A stretch of DNA of 64,000 bases, from the NCBI GenBank assembly GCA_001179505.1, contig CDMY01000447.1, forward strand, positions 315,066-379,065. The letters run 5' to 3'. This stretch comes from Vitrella brassicaformis (taxonomy: Eukaryota > Sar > Vitrellaceae). The notes below the pieces were generated by a model. The model worked only from the letters and a program-made list of their open reading frames with translations, had not been told where the DNA came from and ran no database searches. The translations under genes were made by a program, and so were the position numbers. Below, piece after piece: positions 21,150 through 31,200 of the stretch; position 1 is the first letter of the stretch, and every line of letters starts with the position of its first letter.

Positions 21150-22954
21150 ATGGTCGTGAGGACGGATGAACTGAACTCTTCGCTTATTGTCCTGGTGGTG
21201 GTTCTGTCTGTCGTCTTTTTGACCTCGTCGGCATCCGCATTCACCCTACTGACGAAACAGTCAGTGAAGAATCGACGCATTCAGCCATCGCGGCGCCTGC
21301 AATCGATGACTGATGAGTCCGCTGTCCCTGCTGCTGCTCCTGCGGTGCTGCTGACTGTTGCCTACGACGGCACGGACTTCAACGGGTGGACGGCAAGGGG
21401 CGGCCCTCACACCACCCCTCCTACGCCTCTGCCTACCCCCACCGACGCAGCAATCAACCAGGGCGATGTTTGCGATGGCAATGGCAGTGGCGGTCCCTCA
21501 CCATCACCATCACCATCACCGCCACCCACACCAGGGCAGGGGAAGAAGCAGAGGCGGCCCAAGATGATCCGCACTGTCGAGGGGGAGCTACGACGGTGTG
21601 TGTCGCAGCTGTGTGGAGGTCGCGTGCAGCCGTGGGAGCTGCTCATGTGGGGGGCGAGCAGGACGGATGCCGGTGTTCACGCCAGGGGGCAGATGGTGCA
21701 GCTAGGGTTTGGGGAGGGCTTCAGCCTGATGGATGGCGACCCTCAGCGGATTCGTCGCTCTCTGAATGCACTGCTGCCGGAGGATGTCAGGGTGGCGCGC
21801 GCCACGAGGGCGCCGCGGGCAGACGTACGTATGTGATGTGAGCATATGATTGGACCCAGCCATGGATGGATGGTTTCCTTCCTGTGCGTCTGTACTGTGT
21901 GCTGTGTGCTGTGTGTTTGTTCAGTTCCACGTGACGTCCTCTGCCGCAGGCAAGGAGTACCGATACACGGTGGGTCGGTCAGATAGCCCGCCAGACAAAC
22001 AGAGGGAAATCAGCCAGCGGACTGACTGCCATGTGTTGGCATGCATTGTATTGCATTGCTTGCCCACCTGCTCTGCTCACATGTCTGTCTGCCTGCCTGT
22101 GTGGCTGCCTGCAGTTGGATTTGGGTGTCCCGCCGGACCCCTTGTCGCGTCGGTATAGGTGGGCGATAAGCGAAGACCGGGCCCTCGGCAAGCAGTGCAG
22201 CATCAGCGACGACGGCACACGAGTGCTTGTCGATTGGGATGCCGTTGGCAAGGCGGCTGAGGCACTCACAGGCACACATGACTTCTCGGTAGGAGCAAGG
22301 GACGAAGGCAACTCAAGCACCTGATTGTTTTCATTTTTCCACTGCCGTCACTCATCCAGGCGTTTCGTTCGGCTTACAGCGGTGTTGAGAGGGACCGTGT
22401 GGTGGACCCCGTGTGCACAGTCTCGCAGATTGCCATCGTGCCCGACCCGTCGGGACACCACAGTGACCCCCCAAACAGGTCAGTCAGTCAGGATGACGCC
22501 AACCAGCGCACAGTCAGGCACGCCACACGAGTCAATATCTGTTTGTGTGTGTTTGTGTGTGAACAGTGTGCAGTTTGTGTTCCATGGCAACCGCTTTCTC
22601 TACAAAATGATCCGCCGACTTGTAGGTGCCCTTGTCGAGGTCAGTCAGCGGACTGGCAGCCAGCCGCCAACCAGTCAGCCAGCCAGCCAGCCGCCAACCA
22701 GTCAGCCAGCCACCCACCCACCCACTGTGTCTTCCTGTCTTCCTGTCTGTCTGTCTGTCTGTCTGCATAACGTCATTCAGGTGGGCATGCATCGGTGTAC
22801 AGTGGACGAGGTGCGTCATGCGCTGGAGAATGCCGTGTGGAAGCGGCAGGTGGCCAGGGGGGATGGTCGGGTGGCCACGAGTGCGAATCCCCCCGTGTGT
22901 GCACCGCCACACGGACTGGTACTAGAGCAAGTCTTTTATGACGATGCGATTTAG
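21150..22954 (+). CDS. tRNA pseudouridine synthase TruA-like, with plastid-type bipartite leader
   Basis: Exons 21150-21824, 21925-21969, 22115-22288, 22360-22478, 22567-22639 and 22781-22954 give 419 aa. TruA-type enzymes convert uridine to pseudouridine in the tRNA anticodon arm. Residues 12-30 form a hydrophobic signal peptide ending SSASAF. They are followed by a basic, acid-free stretch (TLLTKQSVKNRRIQPSRR) and then the catalytic domain (LLTVAYDGTDFNGW). A signal peptide plus transit peptide with Phe near the cleavage site is the classic leader for a plastid reached through the secretory route. The catalytic loop GASRTDAGVHARGQ contains Asp173, the conserved nucleophile. Later family blocks include KEYRYT, RFLYKMIRRLVGALVEV and LEQVFYD. 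A Pro/Ser/Gly-rich insert (about 85-140) follows the first beta strand. It probably modifies organellar tRNA. Intron 5 contains a minisatellite. The start is divergent from the coiled-coil gene. Confidence 0.9.
22655..22725 (+). repeat. Minisatellite in TruA intron 5
   Basis: CAGCCGCCAACCAGTCAGC occurs twice within a CAGC/CCAC-rich tract that continues into (CTGT)n at 22735-22765. The whole intron (22640-22780) is repeat. Confidence 0.75.
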
Positions 22955-24161
22955 GCAGACAGACTGATGTAAATGGGACGAGACATGCTGCTGCAGCAGC
23001 AGCGACAGGTATGCACACGTGCATCATGCCAGGGGCCATGGTGGATGGATGGATGGACCGGCATTTGATTAGCTGGTGTGATTCATATGTCGTTTCTCTG
23101 GCTTCTTTGCCTGCCTGTGTGTGCCTCAGTCAGGATCAGCAGCAGCTCCCGCCTCTGGCCGAGGAGGGGGAAGGAGAGGATGGCGACGAGCAGCAGCAGC
23201 AGCAGCAGCAGCCAGACGACGGTCCGGGAGAGGAGGGGGGAAGAGTGGCTGGGGCCGCTGGGCAGCCGACGGAGGCTGTGGTGTCGGGGGTGGCGCCGGA
23301 GCAGCAGCTGGCACGGCGGCCGGGGGCTTCCCGATGCGACCTGGTGGGGTGTGCACGTGCCTCGGCAGGCAGGCAGGCAGGCAGGCTGATATGAATCTGG
23401 CTGACGCTTGCTTTTCGTAAACGCGTATCCAGTCGACCGGATCGTGTGTGTGCTGGGCAGCTGCTGGTTGGGTGTGCGGTGCATGCCAAGCATCCCCTGC
23501 AGCACCGCACAGCACAGCACAGGACAGAACAGGACGGCCCGAATCGGGTGTGTGAGTGTGTTGGTGGTGTGCTCGTGGCAAGTCGGTGCAGTCCATGGAC
23601 GGATGGATGGATGGATGGATGGACACACACATTTTGCCGCACCAACAGATGGATGACAGACAGGTTCAGTCTCGCGTTCTGACAGATTCATGCGAATGCG
23701 AATGTGTGTGTGGTGGGGTGGGGTAACCGACTGGCTGACTCGGCATGCGTGACTTGACAAAATCACATGTAGTGAGTTGTTGACACTGCTGCATGCGCGC
23801 ACACCCGCCCCCCACTCCGTCCATCCGTCTATCCATCCCTTCATGACCTGCCTGAGCTTTCAGGCGGACACTAATGTGCTGCTGTCTCTCTGCGATGGCG
23901 AGGATGGCGGCCTACATCGAGTAGGGAGGAGGTAGGTTGGCTGGTACTCGTCTCGTGTGCCGTGCAATCCAAAATGATGGATGCGTCTGGCCGGTAGGTA
24001 CTTCACTTGGTGCGCACACTCATATATATGCTCCCCCCAACCGAAGTGAGAGTGTGCGAAGGGACCTCAATAAGTAAACGACCTAAGCATCCATCGCATA
24101 TATCAACGAAGACGCGTTGCGTTCGTTCATAGATAAAGTCGTTCACTGGTCATTGATCGTG
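22955..24161. other. Convergent spacer with CAG-rich stretch, no confident gene
   Basis: The region separates the 3' ends of TruA and the plastid-type membrane protein gene. A CAG run at 23190-23212 lies in a frame rich in Gln, Glu and Gly (about 23135-23390), bounded by possible splice signals. It could be an unrecognised exon or an alternative 3' end, but nothing in it is conserved-looking. GGAT repeats occur at 23600-23622 and AGGC repeats at 23366-23386. Confidence 0.4.
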
Positions 24162-24929
24162 TCACCGCCCGTCTCTCGTCCTTCTCCCGGTCCGCTCCCC
24201 CATGAAATCAAGGCCCACCCGACACACATAGAACAGCACGAAACACTCCCCAAACCCCAGAGTGTTCGCCAGCAGCAGACCAGGCAGCTCACCCGAGCCT
24301 CTCCCCCCCACCATACCGACAGCACCACCAATGAGCTTCCCCAGCGTGCCGTCGGCATCAACCATCGCCACAAAGCGCACCACAGCAAAGGCGCCAACCA
24401 CGCCATCCGAGATCTTCTGCGGATCCAGCATAAGGCCTTGGTCATCTTGACCTTGCCGTCCCTCCGCCCCCAGCTTGACGTACTTGTATACCACTGCAAA
24501 CAGAAACGCCGACACGCCAGCGCTAAGCACCTCAGCCGCAGTGTTAACAGCAAAGCCCGGCGACACACCTACGGAGCCCATGTGGTTGAGCACATAGAAC
24601 AGAAGCTGAGTAGCGCCGCCCAGAAGGCCGCCGAAGGTTGCGGCCGTGACAGTCTGCAGCCTCGCTCGTGCAGTGGGCGTCATGGTGTTCATCAGGCCGC
24701 TCAGATCCGTCACCCGCCTGCTGATCACCTCCCGCTCGTTGCCATCGGCATGTAGGCTTGTGAAATGCGGCAGATCTCTGCTGGGCCTCCTGTGAACGCC
24801 ATCAAGGACTCCAATCGCCTTGTGATGGTGCAGCGGCCACCGATGGGCGAAAGCCGCTTCATGTCGGGAGAAGGCGGGATGGATCGGCAGCAACACAGAG
24901 GAACTGACAAGCAGTGCACAAATCATCAT
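24162..24929 (-). CDS. Plastid-type integral membrane protein, single exon
   Basis: The product is 255 aa. Residues 1-20 (MMICALLVSSSVLLPIHPAF) are a signal peptide, followed by a His/Arg-rich, transit-like region to about residue 70. The mature part has several hydrophobic segments: ATFGGLLGGATQLLFYVLN, VNTAAEVLSAGVSAFLFAVV, VVGAFAVVRFVAMV and LLLANTLGFGECFVLFYV. The pattern of a Gly-rich first helix, an AAE-LSAG helix, a YKY turn and a GVVGAFAVVR helix resembles a conserved family of cyanobacterial and chloroplast membrane proteins of unknown function that I recall but cannot name. With its leader, an envelope or thylakoid location is likely (inference). Start is at the first of two adjacent ATG codons. 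It is divergent from the acid phosphatase gene, 281 bp away. Confidence 0.7.
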   Translation of the reverse strand: MMICALLVSSSVLLPIHPAFSRHEAAFAHRWPLHHHKAIGVLDGVHRRPSRDLPHFTSLHADGNEREVISRRVTDLSGLMNTMTPTARARLQTVTAATFGGLLGGATQLLFYVLNHMGSVGVSPGFAVNTAAEVLSAGVSAFLFAVVYKYVKLGAEGRQGQDDQGLMLDPQKISDGVVGAFAVVRFVAMVDADGTLGKLIGGAVGMVGGRGSGELPGLLLANTLGFGECFVLFYVCRVGLDFMGERTGRRTRDGR

Positions 24930-25210
24930 CTGAAAAGGGCAGTGGCGAGGGAGAGAGCGGTTTCACGGTATCCTAAGGCATATGCGAGCTAGGCGTGCAG
25001 AGGGCACAACAAACTGGTGCATACATGCGTCAATGTTTGGCAGATCCCCTGCGCTGCGAAGGCCATCCAGCTCGGTCGATGCCCTCGAGCTCATCGTCTG
25101 ACAGGTACATCGCCTCCGAAAGATCCGCCTGCACACCAAACTCCCGGCGTCGCAGCATCGCCACCCAGCAGCCACGCAGCTGCCGCAGTTATCATCGCAG
25201 CGTCGCACCC

Positions 25211-27597
25211 ATGCGACATTCTTTCGCCCTCTGCCTCGCTCTCCTGATGAGTGGTGAGGTGCGGTGTGACAAGCAGGTTAAGGGCGCAGTGGTTGTGCAT
25301 CGGCACGGCGGCCGGCTGCCGCTGTACAAGACGGATGTGGGCGAGGAGGGGCCGTCGGATCTGACGATGCTGGGAGAGGTGCAGCTCTACCAGCTCGGCG
25401 CTTTCCTGAGAAGGCGATACGTCGATGACTTCAAGATACTCGACACGGTAAGTACGGGGAATGCGATGCATAGATCAGATCAGCAGTGTGTGTGTGTGTG
25501 TGTGTGGTTCCTTTGTGCAGGATTACTATGCTCGTGAGTTGCGTGTCCGTTCGTCAGACTATGACCGCACTCTTCGCAGCGCCGACGCGCTCCTCAACGG
25601 CCTCTACCCGCAGGAGCTCTCGACCAGGAACATATCGCTCCTCAACGGCACTCAGCTGCAATACGTGTACGCCTCAGCATCAAAGCAATGGGGGAGCGAG
25701 CCAAGCCAAGCCAAGATGTGTTGGGTGTTGTGTGTTGTGTGTCGTGTGTTGTGTGTGTGCAGGCACACGCACGTACCGATTCACACGGTCCCCTCATCGC
25801 AGGATCCCCTTCTGCGCGGCTGGACCCTCTGCCCCACACACGTGGAGGCGCTCAGGAAATTCTACGGATCGCAGGAATTCCAGGACAAAGTAGGTTACGG
25901 CGGTTGTCTGCACATATGGGTCGACGGGCAGCAGGGCCATATGTGGCCGACCTGACCTTGTGCGGTTTGCCTTGGTGTGGTGTGTGAGCAGGAGTTTTTC
26001 ACGGGCGACCTGCGCAGGCGCGTGACGGAGAGGCAGGGTCTCCCGCAGGATGTGGCGGACCTCAGCAACTGGTACAACGTGTACGATGATGTCGTGTACA
26101 CACACACATACGCCGACGACCATCACCCGGCGCGCGTCGGCAGATTCGACCGACTCAACGGTGCGTACGCCAACACACAAATGCTCACAGAGACCACCCG
26201 AACGCATCCCTGTCTGTCTGTCTGTGTGTGTTGTGTGTGTGTGTGTTCATTCCAGCGACTGATTTGAAGCAGGTGTGGCGTCTGGCCAATTGGCTGGAGC
26301 TGCACAAGTACGACCGCGACCGTGTGGGGGCGTTCGGCGGGGGGCTGCTGGCCGAGGACCTCACACAGATCCTCATCGGCAACACACAAGGTAGGCAGGC
26401 CATGCAATCATGCCCCATCCATCCATCTCTCTGTCCATCTTTCTGTTGCGCCATTCGCGCGTGCAGGCGACGTTTCGGTGCCTCGTGTCCAGATCTACTC
26501 GGGTACACACGCACACACGTCGCTGCTTCTGACCCATGTGTGTGTGTGTGTGTGATTGGTGATCCATCGATCAGCCCACTACGGCACGATGCTGTCTTTG
26601 GCGTCTGCGTTGGGTTTGGAGGTGAGTGAGGTGCCGCCGTACGGCTCGGCCTTCCTATTCGAGATCGTCGAGATTACCAACGAGTGAGTGGGGCGGTCAC
26701 TGGGGGGTGAGGAAAATCCTCACACATCTGTCCATCCGTTCCCCTGTGTGTGTGTGTTCGTAGCGATGCGGTCGTGAGTGGGAGACGGTGGGAGGTCAAT
26801 ACCACCTACGTCAGAAGAAACTACGGTCAGCAAAGCGCGAAACACGATAACCATGACACCATCTATCTCATTGTCCCCTCTCTGACCAGACCCATCGTCA
26901 GGTTTCGGCACCCAGGAGGAAGTGCTGCCGCTGCCCTTCACCCCCGGCACCCCCTCCAGCCCACACCCTTGCTACACGGACGAGTCAGGCGCCTCGGTGT
27001 CAGCGAGCGTGTGTCCTCTTGCCGACTGGCAGAGGGCCGTGGACCTCTCGGCGCCGGTCAAGACAGAAGACGACTGGTGCAAGGCGTGTCGATCGCCGGA
27101 TGTGGAGGAGGCCGACGTCAGCGCCGTGTGCATGATGCGGGCCACCGGGGAGAGCAGTGTAGGTAAGTCAGCATCATATCCTGCCATGGACAGAGAGAGA
27201 GAGAGGGAAGGAGGGGCACACTCGTGTGTGTGTGTGTGTGTCTGTGTGTGTGCAGAGGCGCGAAGTGCTTTGTTGAATTGGGATGGTGATGGCGAGGCGC
27301 CTGGCGTCCAACAGTCCGATGACACCAGCGTCGATTTTGGCATGGACGACGGATGGGTCTTCGTACTTGGACGTAACCACACACACACACAGGGCAAGGC
27401 AACCACCCTTCCGTCATGTCCATCTGCTGGTGTGTGTGTGTGTGTGTCATTATCTTGCAGTGGCGTCAGGGTTGGTAGTGACAGCTTTGGTGTGCGTGTC
27501 GATGTGGCTGCTGTGCTACCGCAAGACGGCCCGGCGGTGGGGCTACTGCATACTCGGAGGCACCGACGCCCAGGAACTGACAGTCGGACAACCATGA
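25211..27597 (+). CDS. Membrane-anchored histidine acid phosphatase, atypical HD motif
   Basis: Exons 25211-25447, 25521-25666, 25763-25889, 25992-26160, 26256-26390, 26467-26502, 26575-26683, 26764-26825, 26902-27162, 27256-27372 and 27461-27597 give 511 aa. A signal peptide covers residues 1-19. The active-site motif VVHRHGGRLP follows, with the phospho-accepting His32 in RHGxRxP. Further family blocks are HTVPSSQDPLL, YSAHYGTMLSLASALGL and VPPYGSAFLFEI. The C-terminus has an acidic stem, one membrane helix (LVVTALVCVSMWLLCY) and a short basic tail, so the enzyme probably faces the lumen or cell exterior as a type I protein. The family hydrolyses phosphomonoesters. The second catalytic motif is normally His-Asp, the Asp being the proton donor; here it reads His-Tyr across an exon junction whose phases fit. 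Activity may be altered or lost. Exon 2 uses the second of two overlapping GT donors. Confidence 0.85.
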
Positions 27598-28202
27598 CAC
27601 GACACGCAGGCAGTGCGCACCCATCCAGCCATCGTGGGGTGGGGTGTGGGGAGCGTGAGAGTTTATAGATCTGAGTGAGTGAGTGTACGGCAGTGAGCGG
27701 TAGTGAGTGTTGTTGGGGATTGCGGTCGACATGTGCTGCAAAGCATTTAGGAGCTGCGCGCGCGTGTGTGTGTGTGGGCATCTGTGCGTGTCTGTCTGAT
27801 TGTGTCACGAATCGTGTGGCTTCTTACATGAGGGGGTGCGCGTGAGTGGCTAGCGGCTCTGATGCGGTGTTTTTTCTCGCTGCAGAGGCCCGTCCGTCAG
27901 CCGGCCTGTTCGCATTTTCTCTCCACGCATTGTTTTGATGATTGTTTCGTCCGAAGTCCGTAAGCCTGTGCTGACTGAGCGCTGGAGGAGACTTTTTTTA
28001 ACAGGGGGATTCACACGGAACGCGTCAAGGGTACGGAAACCGGCCGCAAGCTGGCCGCGCGATCCTCTGGACTTCCTGCATTTTCTGACACTTTTCGCCG
28101 CATCTCACGTCGTGATGACTGCCGAGTGCATAGGCGGCCGCATCTCCCCCCTCCGTCGGCCATGAGCTCCGCTGCTGCAGGCTAGAGCGGCTCTGTTGAA
28201 GG
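27598..28202. other. Spacer between acid phosphatase and EXO1 genes
   Basis: It contains GAGT repeats near 27675-27690, a (GT)n run at 27765-27778, and the EXO1 5' flank. No open frame stands out. Confidence 0.5.
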
Positions 28203-31200
28203 ATGGGTATCCAGGGCCTGTTGAAGGCCTTGGAGGGCGTGCAGCGTGAGGTCCACATCACCGCATTCAAGGGGGAACGAGTTGCCATCGATGTGAGGCG
28301 ACACACGCACACGCGAAAGGACGTTCGTTTCGTGGATGCATATATCTGCCTCTGTGTGCTGGGCGTGTGTGTGATGTGATAGGCTTCGTCTTGGCTCCAT
28401 AAGGTGAGATGGATACACAGAGAGAACCATTGATGACGATTAACCGAGTCGATGGAGGCATGTGTGTGTGTGTGTGAGATGCAGGGTGCCTACAGCTGTG
28501 CCAAGGCGTTGGTATTGGGGGAGCCGACCACCCGACACATCGACTACTGCATCAGGCGAATCGACTCACTCATAGAACTCGGCCTCACACCGGTACACAC
28601 ACACACACACACACCCGGCGGATCTGTCTGGTCGGTCATCCCTTCATATATACTCATTCGCGCAGGTGGTTGTGTTCGACGGTGGTTCGCTGCCCGCCAA
28701 GGCCGAAGAGAATCAGCGGCGGGAACAGTGAGCTCACTCCCTGGGCTGGGGAGGTGTGTTTGTTTTGTGTACTGTCTGTGTTGTAATGGTTGTCTGTCGG
28801 TGTGGTGGTGTGGTGTGGTGTGCGGTGTTCAGGTCCCGTCGTGAGGCCCGTGACAAGGCTAAGGGTCTCATGAAGATGCAAAAGATGGAGGAGGCTCACA
28901 AGGTCAGTCAGTCAGTCAGTCAACCAATGCATTCGCCACACACACGTACTATACACCGACCGAGGCGTTGTGGTTGTGCTGTGTATGTGAATGTGTGTAT
29001 GTGTGTGTGTGTGTGTGTGTTGTGCAGTTCTTCGCCCAGGCCGTGACGATCACTGCCGAGCACGCCCATGAGCTGCTGCTGGTGAGATAGCGATGGGGGA
29101 GGGGAGGTGCATTGCACCATGCATATGGGGTGTGGTGTGTTGGTAGCGTCTGCGTGCCAAGAATATCGAGTTCATTGTAGCACCTTACGAAGCGGACGCA
29201 CAGATGACCTTCTTAGCGGTGAGCCAACCGAACCAAACCCACACAGACAGACAGTGACAGCCGCGCTGCTGCCCGTGGTGGATGGATGTCTTCTGTCTGT
29301 CTGACTGTCTGTCTGTCTGTCTGTCTGTGTGCAGTTGATAGGATGGGTGTCGCTGGTGATCTCTGAGGACTCTGACCTGCTCGTTTACGGATGCCCAAAG
29401 GTACCTACCTACCTGGACGCACGCACGCCGACACACAAAGTGTGTGTGCTCCTGCCTCTGTTGGTTTGGCTCCTTGATGAATATATGAATGCCTTCAGGT
29501 GTTGTACAAGTACGATGAGAGCGGCCGCGGCCGTCTGATCGACCTCAAGGAAATCCCGCAGGCCAGAGACTTCAAGGCACTCGGCAGATACTCACACGGT
29601 CGGTGCTCACACGCACGCGCACACGCATACACACGTGTGCCCGTGGCTGGAGCGTTCTCTGTGTGTCATTGTTCCTTCCCCTCCCTCCCTCCCTCCCTCC
29701 CTCCNNNNNNNNNNNNNNNNNNNNNNNNNNNNNNNNNNNNNNNNNNNNNNNNNNNNNNNNNNNNNNNNNNNNNNNNNNNNNNNNNNNNNNNNNNNNNNNN
29801 NNNNNNNNNNNNNNNNNNNNNNNNNNNNNNNNNNNNNNNNNNNNNNNNNNNNNNNNNNNNNNNNNNNNNNNNNNNNNNNNNNNNNNNNNNNNNNNNNNNN
29901 NNNNNNNNNNNNNNNNNNNNNNNNNNNNNNNNNNNNNNNNNNNNNNNNNNNNNNNNNNNNNNNNNNNNNNNNNNNNNNNNNNNNNNNNNNNNNNNNNNNN
30001 NNNNTTCGTTGATCAGATCTGTTTCAGCAGGTGTGCATCATGGCTGGGTGCGACTACCTCTGCAGCGTCGACAAGGTCGGCATCAAGACCGCTGGCAAAC
30101 TCGCGGGACAGTTCAGGGCAGACGTCGCAAAGGTCAGGGAGGGAGGGAGTGAGGGAATGAGTGTCTGTCTGGGTGACCGATCCGCCCGCCTCCCGCGCAT
30201 CCCTCCTGTGCCCTCTTGTGTGTGTGTGCAGATCATGAAAGCGATGCGTCTTCAGGGTCTGAGTGTGCCACATGACTACGACGTCGGCTACGCGCAGGCC
30301 AAGATGACCTTCGCACACCAAACCGTATACGACCCTAGACACGTACGCGCGTATCCCAAAACCACCACACCATCACCAGGGAGACACCCCTCTCACCCAA
30401 CCCTGCTGCGTCTCGTCTGTGTCCATCAGCAATGCCTGGCTCGCGTGCACCCCATCCCCGACACCCCCTCTCACGGCTTCGACGACATCGACTTCCTCGG
30501 CCCCTGGCTGGCCGACCACATCGCACACGGCATCGCCACTGGAGACCTACACCCACACACACACCAGCCCTTCCCTGCCAACGCCGCACAGCCGCCGCCC
30601 CCAGCCCAGGCAGCCAAGAAGCAGACCAAGCTGCCCTTTCTCCCCATCGGCGACGCACCTGCACCTGCACCTGCACCTGCACCTGCGCCAGCAGCAGCAG
30701 CAGCAGCTGGTGCTGGTGCAGGGGGTCAGGCGAAGGGCAAGAATGACCATCGTCAGAGGCCCAAGGGAGGTGTCAGGAATGGTGTCAAGGGCAGCAGCAA
30801 GGGTGGGGCGTCAGGGAAGCAGCCGAGCATTCTGCAGTGGGCGAGGAAGGAGGACAAGAAGGGTGGTGGAGGTGGCAGGGACGGGGAGGGGGACGACTGC
30901 GAGATCACCGGAGGTAGGCGAGATGGGTCGGATGTGTGTGCCCCGTGCATCGGTGTCTCTGTGCGTCTATCGTTTCAGAGTCTGAGGCTCCGTTAGCTGA
31001 TCTGGGTCGCCGTCTCGGGTTTGACAAGGTGACCTGGGAGAAGGGCATGGGCATCAAGAACACAGCCGCAGTCCGCAACAACAGCAAACCACCAGCACAA
31101 CCACACAAGGACAAGGACAAGGACAGCAACAACCACTACAGCGGCGCCAATCCCCCACCACTGGGAGTTCTCGCCGGGCTCAAGCACAAAGCCAGGATGG

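Noticed and set aside
23121-23420. Q/G-rich frames past the TruA stop
   Set aside because: Could be an exon, but there is no conserved content and the frames come from CAG repeats; kept only as a note in the spacer entry.
29598-30016. Possible missing EXO1 exon in the N gap
   Set aside because: Joining the phase-1 exon end to the acceptor after the gap gives uninterrupted EXO1 sequence (YSHDLFQQVCIM), so nothing need be missing.
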